64,000 nt of DNA from NCBI GenBank assembly GCA_003220615.1, contig QHTB01000139.1:1983-65982 (forward strand), given 5' to 3'. Below, piece by piece: positions 35,141 to 43,530 of this stretch (positions are counted from its first letter, which is position 1; each line of letters starts with the position of its first letter). The translations under genes and the position numbers were made by a program. The DNA comes from Candidatus Rokuibacteriota bacterium. GTDB lineage: Bacteria; Methylomirabilota; Methylomirabilia; Rokubacteriales; CSP1-6. The notes under the pieces are model-generated. The model ran no database searches and was not told where the DNA came from. It saw nothing but the letters and a program-made list of their open reading frames with translations.

Positions 35141-35173
35141 TCCTCCGGACGCCGAGTTTAGGCGTCCGGAGGA
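35141..35173 (-). promoter_or_regulatory. Hairpin that pairs with the Shine-Dalgarno site
   Basis: On the minus strand TCCTCCGGACGCC is followed by a seven-base loop and GGCGTCCGGAGGA, a perfect 13-bp stem. The right arm ends in GGAGGA, the ribosome-binding site of ATG 35136 (five bases on). The left arm is thus an anti-Shine-Dalgarno. It could equally end the transcript of the lipoprotein gene upstream. Confidence 0.6.
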
Positions 35174-35185
35174 GGACAGGTCAAT

Positions 35186-35422
35186 TTACTTCTGACCTTC
35201 CGGGCAGGATCCGAAGTTGGTTCCACCAAGGGGCGCGTAGGCACCCGCACATGCGATCACCGTGGGCGGCGCCGTGACAGTGACGACGGTCGTGCCGGGC
35301 GTGGTCGTCACGACCGTGGCCGACGGAGTCACCGTGGTATCGCGCTCCACCACCCGCCTGACGCAGCCGGTCGTGGCGGCCACGGCGGCGAGGAAACAAA
35401 CGCTGGCTGCAAAGGCTTTCAT
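35186..35422 (-). CDS. Small lipoprotein
   Basis: A 78-residue protein starting at ATG 35422, preceded by GGAGGTG. The signal sequence MKAFAASVCFLAAVAATTGC ends in a lipobox cysteine at residue 20. The mature part is short: RRVVERDTT, then a Thr/Val/Pro-rich stretch (TTTPGTTVVTVTAPP) and a C-terminal CAGAYAPLGGTNFGSCPEG with two cysteines that could pair. It is probably anchored in the envelope. Function unknown. It lies upstream of the hairpin-controlled gene. Confidence 0.7.
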   Translation of the reverse strand: MKAFAASVCFLAAVAATTGCVRRVVERDTTVTPSATVVTTTPGTTVVTVTAPPTVIACAGAYAPLGGTNFGSCPEGQK

Positions 35423-35482
35423 TGTCGACACCTCCGAGGGAATTCCAAGCAACGACGCTGCCAGCGAGGACCGGCCGCGCGA

Positions 35483-36274
35483 TCAGTGGTAGCCGGGTTC
35501 TCCAGGCAGGATCGCGCGACGCTGGCCGTCCTCGATGACCAGGCGCGGGCGGATGGCCGTGATCGTGCGCCCGACGACACCGTCGATGGCCTCGTCGGCT
35601 GATGGCGCGCCATCGAACAACATCAGGCTCTTGAGCGTGGGCAGCCGCAGACCAATCTCGCCGCGCTCGCGGGCCGCGGCCGCCTCGGCGGGCGCCAGCC
35701 AGCGGACGGCGACGATCTCGTGCTGGTCGGGCACCGGCGTCTGCGCGGGAGGCATGACCGCCGCGAAGAACCGCGTGTCGAAGCGCAGCGGATTTTCCTC
35801 GGGCGTGATCCAGTGGGCAAAGTACGTGAGGCGATCGGTGGCCAGGCGCAAGCCCTCGGCGCGCAGAAACTCCCAGAACGTCCGGTGGTCCTGCTGGCAC
35901 GAGCGGCGCTGGGCGGAAAAGCGCGCGGGATCACGGACGAAGCCGCCGTCCGAGCCGTACGCCATCAGCGCGCCGACTTCCTCGAAGGCTTCCCGGATGG
36001 CGCCGATCCAGTAGCCGAGCGCGGCGTGGCCCTCGCCCACCCCCAGACGCCGCGCGGCCGTCGCCTCGTCGAGGCCGACGCACCACGCCGCCGCATCGGT
36101 GGGAGTGTCGTCGCGCTCGACGCGGCCGCCGGGGAAGACGAAGTCACCGGCGGCGAACCGGCTCTTGTGGTGGCGCTGGATCAGCAGCGTCTCGACGCCG
36201 CCCCCGGCCCGGTCCCGCAGCAGCACGAGCGTCGCTGCCGGCGACGGAACCGCAGGCGCAGGTTTGACGGACAC
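35483..36274 (-). CDS. NUDIX hydrolase
   Basis: A 263-residue NUDIX protein; GTG 36274 chosen as the first start before the domain (the frame is open further upstream antisense to other genes). The NUDIX box is split by an insert: FVFPGGRVERDD begins it and IREAFEEVGALM supplies the catalytic REx2EE, with about 35 residues between, as in the long NUDT19-like group. A later LTYFAHWITPEENPLRFDTR and FFAAVMPP match that group, which is proposed to hydrolyse CoA-type diphosphates. It is divergent from RidA. Confidence 0.85.
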   Translation of the reverse strand: MSVKPAPAVPSPAATLVLLRDRAGGGVETLLIQRHHKSRFAAGDFVFPGGRVERDDTPTDAAAWCVGLDEATAARRLGVGEGHAALGYWIGAIREAFEEVGALMAYGSDGGFVRDPARFSAQRRSCQQDHRTFWEFLRAEGLRLATDRLTYFAHWITPEENPLRFDTRFFAAVMPPAQTPVPDQHEIVAVRWLAPAEAAAARERGEIGLRLPTLKSLMLFDGAPSADEAIDGVVGRTITAIRPRLVIEDGQRRAILPGEPGYH

Positions 36275-36328
36275 CCGGGCAGTGTGACACGATGCTCGCG
36301 CTCTGTCATCGCTTCGAGGAGGAAACCG

Positions 36329-36793
36329 ATGGCCGCCGAGTCTCGCCTCAAGGAAAAAAACATCACGCTCCCCACGCCGAACACGCCGGTGGCGAACTAC
36401 GTCGGCGCCGTCCGCGCCGGCAACCTCCTCTTCGTCTCCGGCCACGGCCCGCTCCGCGCCGACGGCAAACCCGCGGTGCGCGGCAAGGTGGGCCGCGAGC
36501 TCTCCGTCGAGCAGGGCTACCAGGTCGCGCGCGAGGTGGGACTCAACCTGCTCGCGACGACACGCGCCTCGCTCGGGAGTCTCGACAAGGTCAAGCGCGT
36601 GGTGAAGGTCCTCGGCATGGTGAACTCGGCCGATGGCTTCGGCGACCAGCCGAAGGTGATCAACGGCTTCTCCGATCTGATGGTCGAGGTCTTCGGCGAG
36701 GCGATCGGCAAGCACGCCCGCTCCGCCGTCGGCATGGCCGAACTGCCGATGGGCATCCCCGTCGAGATCGAAATGGTGCTGGAGGTCGAGTAG
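36329..36793 (+). CDS. RidA-family protein
   Basis: A 154-residue Rid protein from ATG 36329 with GAGGAGG nine bases before it. Features: LPTPNTPVANYVGAVRAGNL, LFVSGHGPLRADGKP, VGLNLLATTRASLGSLDKVK and the end GMAELPMGIPVEIEMVLEVE, which is the group with an extended loop (YjgH/LysR-linked type) rather than archetypal RidA. The arginine that hydrolyses imines in RidA is not obvious: the aligned segment reads SAVGMAELPMG with no Arg. Function may be binding rather than deamination. The next reading frame follows directly in frame. Confidence 0.82.
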   Translation: MAAESRLKEKNITLPTPNTPVANYVGAVRAGNLLFVSGHGPLRADGKPAVRGKVGRELSVEQGYQVAREVGLNLLATTRASLGSLDKVKRVVKVLGMVNSADGFGDQPKVINGFSDLMVEVFGEAIGKHARSAVGMAELPMGIPVEIEMVLEVE

Positions 36794-36841
36794 ACGGCCC
36801 CCATCGACCTGCACGACATCGTCGAAGCAGCCGGGATCATC

Positions 36842-38047
36842 GTGTTCGGCGTTCTCTTCTATTCGTACACCTACCAGTGGTTCACGCCCGGGCAGGCCGG
36901 CCAGCGGCGGTGGCACGTGCTGGCCAACGGTTGCGTCTTCGGCGTGCTCGCCGTCGTCCTGATGATCGCGCGCATCCAGCTCACCGGTGACGTCTACATC
37001 GACGCGCGCGCCGTTCCGGTCGCGCTCATCGGCCTGCTCGAAGGCTGGCCGGCCGGCCTGCTGGCCGCGATCCTGCCCGCGGCGTACCGCGTGTGGCTGG
37101 GTGGCCCCGGCGCGCCCGCGGGAGTCCTCGGCGTCGTCGGTGCGGCGCTGATCGCCGGCGGCGTGCACGCGTGGGCACGCCGGCACGGCGGGCTGGGGCC
37201 CCGGCACGCGTTCGCCGTCGCGGGTCTCGTGTTCGCGTGGACGTTCACCACGTTCGTCCTGGTCGGGCCCTATGCGCGTGAGCTGTTCGGCCGCGTGTGG
37301 TTCCCCGTCCTCGTCGCTCACGTCGTCGGCGTCGGCTTCACCGCCCGCCTGCTGTACGACGTCCAGGATCAGGCCCGGCTCGGTGCCGAGCGGGCGCGCT
37401 TCCGCGCCATCCTCGATGAGGCCTCCGACGCCATCCGCATCGTCGACGCCGACACGTTCGAGATCATCGACATCAATCGCCGTGATTGCCGCCTGTCCGG
37501 CTATCACCGCGAGGAATTGATCGGGCACGACAGCCGAACGTTCTGGCCGCAGGATCCCGAGGAGCGAAGCCGGCACGAGGCCTCCGCGGCGGAGGCGCGG
37601 GCGCGCGGCATCGCGCGCGCGTTCAGCGTGCCGTATCGCACGCGGACCGGCGACACGATCTCCGTCGATTCCACGCGCCGGGTCGTCGAGCATCAGGGGC
37701 GGCGCTACGAGATCATCATGTTCCGCGAGGCGGCTGATCGCGAAGCGGCCGAAGCGGCCGAGCGCGACGCGGCGGAGCTCCGCGCGGTCACGTTGCTGGC
37801 CGGCGCGGCCGCTCACGAGATCAACAATCCGCTGGCCGTCGTGGTGGGCGCCCTCGGCCTGCTCGAGAAGCGCCTCGCCAACGGCAGCGAGGAGTCGACG
37901 CGCGTGGCCCAGGCGATGGGCGGCGCCAGCCGCATCCGCGACATCGTGGCTCGCATGACGCACATCACCAGAATCGAGAGCACCCCCGAGATCGGCCACC
38001 TGCCGCCGATCCTCGACATCAGGAAATCGAGCGAGGAGATTTCATGA
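36842..38047 (+). CDS. Membrane PAS protein with histidine-kinase phospho-acceptor domain, no ATPase domain
   Basis: A 401-residue protein (GTG 36842). It begins with five or six membrane helices of the 5TMR-LYT/MASE type (residues 1-165), then a PAS domain (FRAILDEASDAIRIVDADTF; ...FSVPYRTRTGDTISVDSTRR), then a DHp helix with the phospho-acceptor His (LAGAAAHEINNPLAVVVGAL). It ends 60 residues later at LPPILDIRKSSEEIS; no HATPase_c N, G1 or G2 box follows. The true start may be further up, since the frame is open from the RidA stop and the first helix is cut by GTG. A paralog without ATPase lies at 41806. Confidence 0.8.
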   Translation: MFGVLFYSYTYQWFTPGQAGQRRWHVLANGCVFGVLAVVLMIARIQLTGDVYIDARAVPVALIGLLEGWPAGLLAAILPAAYRVWLGGPGAPAGVLGVVGAALIAGGVHAWARRHGGLGPRHAFAVAGLVFAWTFTTFVLVGPYARELFGRVWFPVLVAHVVGVGFTARLLYDVQDQARLGAERARFRAILDEASDAIRIVDADTFEIIDINRRDCRLSGYHREELIGHDSRTFWPQDPEERSRHEASAAEARARGIARAFSVPYRTRTGDTISVDSTRRVVEHQGRRYEIIMFREAADREAAEAAERDAAELRAVTLLAGAAAHEINNPLAVVVGALGLLEKRLANGSEESTRVAQAMGGASRIRDIVARMTHITRIESTPEIGHLPPILDIRKSSEEIS

Positions 38048-38193
38048 ACGACCTGGGCGCCATTGCGGCCACCGTCATCTCTCTCATCTTTCTCGCCATC
38101 GTGGGCATCGTCGCCGGCGTCGCGATCCCCGGCCTCTTCATGGCCGTGGTGGCGCCGTGGCTCGACTGGATCTTTCCCGCCCGCAACAAGTAG
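38044..38193 (+). CDS. 49-residue membrane microprotein
   Basis: A short gene from ATG 38044, overlapping the previous stop (ATGA), encoding MNDLGAIAATVISLIFLAIV, then a second hydrophobic stretch (GIVAGVAIPGLFMAVVAPWL) and a basic end DWIFPARNK. It is one long or two short membrane helices. Translational coupling to the kinase-like gene and seven-base spacing to the CoxL-type gene support it as real. It may be a partner of the sensor or a membrane anchor for the molybdenum enzyme. Confidence 0.7.
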   Translation: MNDLGAIAATVISLIFLAIVGIVAGVAIPGLFMAVVAPWLDWIFPARNK

Positions 38194-38199
38194 CGCGCG

Positions 38200-40539
38200 A
38201 TGGGCGCGAAGTATTTCGGCGCCGCCGTCCGCCGGCGCGAGGACCCGCGCTTCTTGCGGGGCGAGGGCCGCTTTCTCGATGACGTGAGGGTCGCCGGCCT
38301 GCTCCACGTCGCCTTCCTCCGCTCGCCCTACGCTCACGCGATGATCCGCGCGATCCGCACCGAGCGGGCGCGCGCGGCCCCCGGGGTGGTGGCGGTCTTC
38401 ACCTTCGCCGATCTCGAGAGCTGGATGAAGCCGCTGCCGCTCTTCGGCGCGCCGCCACCTGGCCTGGCCGCCGCCATCGCCTTCGAGATCCGCCAGGCCC
38501 CGCAGTTCGCGCTCTGCCGCGATCGCGCCCGCTACGTCGGGGAGATCGTCGCGATGGTGGTGGCCGAGAGCCGCGCGCGGGCCGAGGACGCCGCCGAGGC
38601 GATCGAGGTCGACTGGGAGCCTCGGTCCGTGGTGACCGACATGCGGCAAGCGGCCGAGCCGGGGACGCCGCTCGTGCACGAGGCGTGGGGCACGAACGTC
38701 GGCGTGGGCTTCACCCACGCGATCGGCGATGTCGAGGCCGCGTTCGCGCGCGCCGACCTCGTGATGAGCGAGACGTTTCACATCCAGCGCTACGTGGGGA
38801 TGCCGCTCGAGTCGCGGGGCGCCGTGGCCGTCTGGGATCGCCGCGACGGCACGCTCACGACGTGGAACAGCACGCAGGTGTCGCACTTCGTCCAGCAGGG
38901 CCTGGCCGGGGCACTCGGGCTTCCGCACCACAAGGTGCGCGTGATCGCGCCCGATCTCGGTGGCGGCTTCGGCACCAAGGCGTCGGGCTATCCCGAGGAT
39001 CACCTGGTGCCGATCGCCGCCATCGTCCTGAACCGTCCGGTGAAGTGGGTGGAAGATCGGCGCGAGCACATGATGAGCGCCGCGCACGCCCGCCACCAGG
39101 TCCACGCGATCAGCCTGGCCGCCCAGCGTGACGGCACCATCGTCGGCCTGCGTGACCGCATCTGGCTCGACCTCGGCGCCTACAACGTCTGGGGCATCGT
39201 GCTGCCCTACAACACCGTGGCCCATCTCATCGGCCCGCATCGCATCGCGAACATGCGCGTCGACGTCCAGGCGGTCACGACGCACAAGACGCCGAACGCG
39301 CCGTATCGAGGCGCCGGCCGGCCCGAGACCGTCTTCGCCATGGACCGCGCCGTCGATTGTCTCGCCCGCGAGCTGCGGATCGACCCCGCCGAGATCAGGC
39401 GGCGTAATTACATCCGGTCCGATGAGCTGCCCTACGACTTCGGGATGCCCTATCGCGACGGCAATCCGCTCGTCTACGACAGCGGGGATTTCCCGGCGGC
39501 GCTCGAGGCCGCGCTGAAGGCGGCCGACTACGACGAATTCCGTCGCGATCAACCGGCCCTGCGCGCACGGTCCATCTTCCGCGGCATCGGCATCTCGGGC
39601 TACGTCGAAGGCACCGCGATCGGTCCGTTCGAAGGCGCGACGGTGAAGGTCGACCTCGGCGGCCGTGTGCTCGTCGCTACCGGGGCCGTCAATTCCGGCC
39701 AGGGTCACGAGACGTCGTTCGCCCAGGTGTGCGCCGACGCGCTCGACGTGCCGCTCGAGCACGTGACCGTCGTCGGAGGCGACACGGCCACCGTGCCCTT
39801 CGGCGTCGGCACCTTCGCCAGCCGCAGCGGAGTGACGGCGGGCAACTCGATCGCCGACGCGTGTCAGCAGGTGCGAGCGAAGCTGGTGAAGGCGGCGGCC
39901 GCGCTGCTCGAGGCGGCGCCCGGCGACATCGAGATCGAGGACGGCCAGGCGTTCGTGCGCGGTGTGCGAGCCTCCGCGGTTCCGCTGGCGCGCGTGGTGC
40001 AGGCCTCGATCCCGACGTTCGCCCGACCGGGCGTGGCCTCGCCGGATTTCGAAGCCACGGCCTATCACCACGTGCCGACGGTCACGTTCGCGAGCGCCGT
40101 GCACGTCGCGCGGGTCGAGGTCGACGTCGGCACCGGTCACGTGACGCTGCTGCGCTACGTCGTGGCCCACGACTGCGGCAAGGTCATCAACCCGCTGATC
40201 GTGGAGGGTCAGGTGCACGGAGGCGTCGCGCAGGGCGTGGGCGGAGCGCTCTACGAGGAGATGGTGTACGACGAGCAGGGCCAGCTCCTCACCGGCAGCC
40301 TCATGGACTACCTGGTCCCCACCGCGATGGAGCTGCCGCCGCTCGAGACCGTGCATCTCGAGTTTCCGTCGCCGCGCAATCCGCTCGGGATGAAGGGCCT
40401 CGGCGAGGGCGGCGCGATCTCGCCGCCGGCCGCCATCGCCAACGCCATCGAGGACGCGCTCGAGCCGTTCGGCGTCCGCATCACGGCGACACCGGTGAGC
40501 CCCGCCCGCCTGCTCGCGTTGCTCCACGAGACGGCGTGA
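38200..40539 (+). CDS. Molybdopterin-binding subunit, CoxL-like (form II) hydroxylase
   Basis: A 779-residue large subunit of the xanthine oxidase family, usual length. It has RRREDPRFLRGEGRFLDDVR, the Moco/active-site motifs GGGFGTKASGYPEDHLVPIA and PYRGAGRPETVFAMDRAVDC, QGHETSFAQVCADALDV, and the final GMKGLGEGGAISPPAAIANA with the catalytic glutamate. The loop is AYRGAGR-type (form II), not the AYRCSFR loop of true CO dehydrogenase, so CO is unlikely to be the substrate. With the FAD and Fe-S subunits it should hydroxylate an aldehyde or N-heterocycle, electrons leaving to a carrier. Confidence 0.9.
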   Translation: MGAKYFGAAVRRREDPRFLRGEGRFLDDVRVAGLLHVAFLRSPYAHAMIRAIRTERARAAPGVVAVFTFADLESWMKPLPLFGAPPPGLAAAIAFEIRQAPQFALCRDRARYVGEIVAMVVAESRARAEDAAEAIEVDWEPRSVVTDMRQAAEPGTPLVHEAWGTNVGVGFTHAIGDVEAAFARADLVMSETFHIQRYVGMPLESRGAVAVWDRRDGTLTTWNSTQVSHFVQQGLAGALGLPHHKVRVIAPDLGGGFGTKASGYPEDHLVPIAAIVLNRPVKWVEDRREHMMSAAHARHQVHAISLAAQRDGTIVGLRDRIWLDLGAYNVWGIVLPYNTVAHLIGPHRIANMRVDVQAVTTHKTPNAPYRGAGRPETVFAMDRAVDCLARELRIDPAEIRRRNYIRSDELPYDFGMPYRDGNPLVYDSGDFPAALEAALKAADYDEFRRDQPALRARSIFRGIGISGYVEGTAIGPFEGATVKVDLGGRVLVATGAVNSGQGHETSFAQVCADALDVPLEHVTVVGGDTATVPFGVGTFASRSGVTAGNSIADACQQVRAKLVKAAAALLEAAPGDIEIEDGQAFVRGVRASAVPLARVVQASIPTFARPGVASPDFEATAYHHVPTVTFASAVHVARVEVDVGTGHVTLLRYVVAHDCGKVINPLIVEGQVHGGVAQGVGGALYEEMVYDEQGQLLTGSLMDYLVPTAMELPPLETVHLEFPSPRNPLGMKGLGEGGAISPPAAIANAIEDALEPFGVRITATPVSPARLLALLHETA

Positions 40540-41336
40540 AGCCGGCGCCGTTCGACTACGTCGATCCGCGCACGGTCGACGAGGCGCTCGACCACCTGAG
40601 TCGCCACGGCGACGAGGCGAAGGTCCTGGCCGGCGGCCAGAGCCTGGCCCCGATGCTGAACTTCCGGCTGGCCCGGCCGGCCGTGCTCGTCGACATCAAT
40701 CGCGTGGCCGGACTCGACGGCGTGACGGAGTCGAGCGGAGCGTTGCGGGTCGGCGCCCTCGTGCGCCAGCGCCAGCTCGAGCGCACGCTCGATCGTCGAT
40801 TCCCCCTGCTCACGGCCGGCCTCGGGCTCGTCGGTCACACCGCCATTCGGGTGCGTGGAACCGTGGGAGGCTCGATCGCCCACGCCGATCCCGCCGCCGA
40901 GCTGCCGGCGCTCCTCGCGTGCTACGACGGCGTCGTGGTGACGCGCGGCCGGCGCGGGGAGCGGAGCATCGCCGCGGCCGAGTTCTTCCTCGGGCCACTC
41001 ATGACGGCGCTGGCGGCCGACGAGCTGCTCGTCGAGACACGCTGGCCCGTGCCGACGCCCGGGACCGGGTGGGGACTGCACGAGGTGGCCCGCCGCCATG
41101 GTGATTTCGCGCTCGTCGGTGCTGCGGCGCTCGTCACGCTCAGCGACGGAAAAGTCGCCCGCGCCCGCGTGGCCGTGTTCGGCTGTGGCGCGACGCCGAC
41201 GCTGGCGGCGGTCGAGGCCGCGCTCGCCGGCTGCGCTCCGACTCGAATACCGCCGGCGGGTGGCGCGCACCTTGATGGTCCGAGCGCTGAGCGATGCCGT
41301 CGGCCGGGCGGCGCCGTGATCGCGAGGTGCCGATGA
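40536..41336 (+). CDS. FAD-binding subunit, CoxM-like, C-terminus altered
   Basis: A 266-residue subunit from GTG 40536 (GTGA overlap). FAD motifs are intact: VLAGGQSLAPMLNFRLARPA and RVRGTVGGSIAHADPAAELP. The family's C-terminus is not in frame: after ALAGCAPT the frame turns into Pro/Gly/Arg-rich sequence, while the expected ending EYRRRVARTLMVRALSDAVG lies in another frame at about 41247-41310. About 35 residues that normally lie between are missing. The shifted frame ends in an ATGA overlap with the next gene. A deletion or an assembly error; the enzyme may still fold since the FAD part is complete. Confidence 0.82.
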   Translation: MKPAPFDYVDPRTVDEALDHLSRHGDEAKVLAGGQSLAPMLNFRLARPAVLVDINRVAGLDGVTESSGALRVGALVRQRQLERTLDRRFPLLTAGLGLVGHTAIRVRGTVGGSIAHADPAAELPALLACYDGVVVTRGRRGERSIAAAEFFLGPLMTALAADELLVETRWPVPTPGTGWGLHEVARRHGDFALVGAAALVTLSDGKVARARVAVFGCGATPTLAAVEAALAGCAPTRIPPAGGAHLDGPSAERCRRPGGAVIARCR

Positions 41337-41806
41337 CCTCTCGGACCGTCCGCCTCACCGTCAACGGCCGCACGTATACGCGGACGGTCGAGCCCCGGAC
41401 GACGCTGGCCGACTTCCTCCGCGACGACCTCGACCTCACCGGCACCCACGTCGGCTGCGAGCACGGCGTGTGCGGCGCCTGCACGGTGCTGCTCGACGGC
41501 CAGCCGGTGCGAAGCTGCCTGCTCTTCGCGATCCAGCTCGACGGCACGGTGCTGACGACCGTCGAAGGCCTGGCCGACGGCGAGCGGCTCCATCCCATCC
41601 AGGAGGCCTTCCGCGAGCACCACGGGCTGCAGTGCGGTTTCTGTACCCCGGGGCTCCTGCTGACCGCCAAGGCCTTGCTCGAAGAGAACCCGGCACCGAC
41701 CGATCGGGAGATCCGTGAAGCAATTGCCGGCAATCTCTGCCGGTGCACCGGCTATCATTTCATCGTGGATGCGATTCGGGCGGCGGCGCGAGGGCCTCAG
41801 CGCTGA
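41333..41806 (+). CDS. [2Fe-2S] subunit, CoxS-like
   Basis: A 157-residue iron-sulfur subunit from ATG 41333 (ATGA overlap). The plant-type cluster motif is GCEHGVCGACTVLLDGQPVR with the last Cys in RSCLLF, and the second cluster is QCGFCTPGLLL with CRCTGYH. Length and order are normal. It carries electrons from the Moco subunit toward the FAD subunit. The stop overlaps the next ATG (TGATG), so the kinase-like gene at 41806 is translationally coupled to this enzyme subunit. Confidence 0.92.
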   Translation: MTSRTVRLTVNGRTYTRTVEPRTTLADFLRDDLDLTGTHVGCEHGVCGACTVLLDGQPVRSCLLFAIQLDGTVLTTVEGLADGERLHPIQEAFREHHGLQCGFCTPGLLLTAKALLEENPAPTDREIREAIAGNLCRCTGYHFIVDAIRAAARGPQR

Positions 41807-43530
41807 TGGGTGATCCCGAGGCGCGGATCGAGCGTCTTCGTCTGCTGGCCCGGCTCAATCAACGCATCTCCTCGTCGCTCGACTACGACGAGGCGCTCAC
41901 CGCGATCGCCAGGGCGGCCAGCGAGATCATGGCGGTGCCGTCGGTGTCGGTGTGGGTGGCCGACGCGGAGACCAGCACGGTGACGGTGCGCGCCTTCTCC
42001 GACAATCGCCTCGGCAGCGGCTTCGATCCCAAGCCGATCGCGTTCGGCGAGCACGGAATCGGCTGGGTGGCGCTCCACCGCAAGCCGCTGCACGTGCCCG
42101 ACATCCACGCGCCCGACTCGCCGGTCGGGCAGCGCGAGTGGTTTCGCGCCCGCGACTTGCACAGCGCGTACGCCGTGCCGATTCTCTTCCAGGACCAGAT
42201 CCTGGGCGTGCTCTCGCTCACCCGGACCACACCGTTCGATCTCGACGACGACGACACCGAGCTGCTGGACAGCCTGGTGGCCCAGGCGGCGGTGGCGATC
42301 CGGAACGCGCGGCTGTTCGCGGGCAGCGAGACGCGCCGCCGCACGGCCGAGGCTCTGGCCGACCTCCTGCGCCTGCTCTCGCAGACCCTCGAGGTCGAGA
42401 CGGTGGCGCAGCGGATCGCCGAAGACGTGCGCGATCTGCTCCACGTCGGAGCGGCCAGCGTCTACCACCTCGAGCCGGAGACCGACGACCTCGTGGTGAT
42501 CGCCAGCTCGGTGTCGCCCGACAGCGCATTCGACTGGGTCCTCGTGCTGCCGCGCGGCTACGGGACGTGCGGGCTCGCCGTGCAGCAGAAGGCGCCGATC
42601 GCGTCGTCCGACGTGCTGGCCGATCCGCGCATCGTCTACAGCGAGGGCGCCCGCGAGCAGCTCCAGCGCACCGACTACCGCGCGGTGCTGGCCGTGCCCC
42701 TGCTCGTCCAGAACCGTCCGATCGGCGCCATCGCCGTCGCCGACGGCTTCGGCCGCGTCTTCAGCGAGACGGCGGTCCAGCTCCTCCAGGCGTTCGCCGA
42801 CCAGGCCGCCGTCGCCCTCGAGCACGCCCGCCTCTACGACGAGGCCGAGCACCGCCGCCGCCAGGCCGAGGACACGGAAGAACGGCTGCGGGGACTGTTC
42901 GAGCGTGTGCCCGTCGGCATCTATCGGACGACGCCCGAGGGACGGATCCTCGACGTCAACCGGGCGCTGATCACGATGCTCGGCTATCCGGATCGCGCGA
43001 CCCTGCTGGCCATGAACGCGACCGACGTCTACGCGCGTGTGGAGGATCGCCAGCGCTGGCGGAGCACGATCGAGCGGGACGGCGTGATCCGCGACATGGA
43101 GGTGGAGCTGCGTCGTCACGACGGAAGCGTCATCTCGGCGCGCGAGAGCGCCCGGGCCGTCTGCGCGGCCAGCGGGCGCGTGCTGCACTACGAGGGCACG
43201 CTGGAGGACGTCACCGAGCGCAAGCGCGCCGAGATCGCTCAGCGCCAGGCGGAGGCCTTGCGCTCGGTCACCGAGCTGGCCAACGCGGCGGCCCACGAGA
43301 TCAACAATCCGCTGCTCGTCATCACCGGCAACCTCGAGCTCATGGCCCGCCGTCTCGGCCCCGACGATCCCAACCGCGACTCGATCCAGCGCACGCTCGA
43401 GGCCTGCCAGCGGATCAGCGAGATGGTGCAGCACATGGGCAAGATCACGCGCCTCGAAGTCCGTAACGAGTGGCCGGGGCTGTCGGCCATCCTCGACCTC
43501 AAGAAGTCGGCGGACGCCGGCGAGGGTTAG
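41806..43530 (+). CDS. GAF-GAF-PAS protein with phospho-acceptor domain, no ATPase domain
   Basis: A 574-residue soluble protein. Domains: GAF 1 (about 25-175; ARLNQRISSSLDYDEALTAI), GAF 2 (195-345; LLVQNRPIGAIAVADGFG), PAS (365-490; LFERVPVGIYRTTPEGRILD, ending EGTLEDVTERKRAE), and a DHp helix with the His (LANAAAHEINNPLLVITGNL). It stops about 60 residues later at WPGLSAILDLKKSADAGEG with no ATP-binding domain, as in the membrane paralog at 36842 (LPPILDIRKSSEE). It is coupled to the Cox-like Fe-S gene by a one-base overlap. It could be phosphorylated in trans or act as a sensor scaffold. Confidence 0.85.
   Translation: MGDPEARIERLRLLARLNQRISSSLDYDEALTAIARAASEIMAVPSVSVWVADAETSTVTVRAFSDNRLGSGFDPKPIAFGEHGIGWVALHRKPLHVPDIHAPDSPVGQREWFRARDLHSAYAVPILFQDQILGVLSLTRTTPFDLDDDDTELLDSLVAQAAVAIRNARLFAGSETRRRTAEALADLLRLLSQTLEVETVAQRIAEDVRDLLHVGAASVYHLEPETDDLVVIASSVSPDSAFDWVLVLPRGYGTCGLAVQQKAPIASSDVLADPRIVYSEGAREQLQRTDYRAVLAVPLLVQNRPIGAIAVADGFGRVFSETAVQLLQAFADQAAVALEHARLYDEAEHRRRQAEDTEERLRGLFERVPVGIYRTTPEGRILDVNRALITMLGYPDRATLLAMNATDVYARVEDRQRWRSTIERDGVIRDMEVELRRHDGSVISARESARAVCAASGRVLHYEGTLEDVTERKRAEIAQRQAEALRSVTELANAAAHEINNPLLVITGNLELMARRLGPDDPNRDSIQRTLEACQRISEMVQHMGKITRLEVRNEWPGLSAILDLKKSADAGEG

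Noticed and set aside
36275-37999. Upstream extension of the NUDIX frame to more than 800 residues
   Set aside because: Antisense to RidA and the sensor gene with shadow-like composition; the NUDIX domain starts only after GTG 36274.
37813-40527. A 904-residue open frame on the minus strand
   Set aside because: It lies wholly antisense to the kinase-like gene and the CoxL-like gene. Its sequence is Arg/His/Asp/Glu-rich without hydrophobic cores, as expected for the complement of GC-rich coding DNA.
38200-41806. Aerobic CO dehydrogenase (coxMSL)
   Set aside because: The active-site loop reads PYRGAGRPE, the form II type, not the AYRCSFR loop of true CO dehydrogenase, and the gene order is L-M-S.
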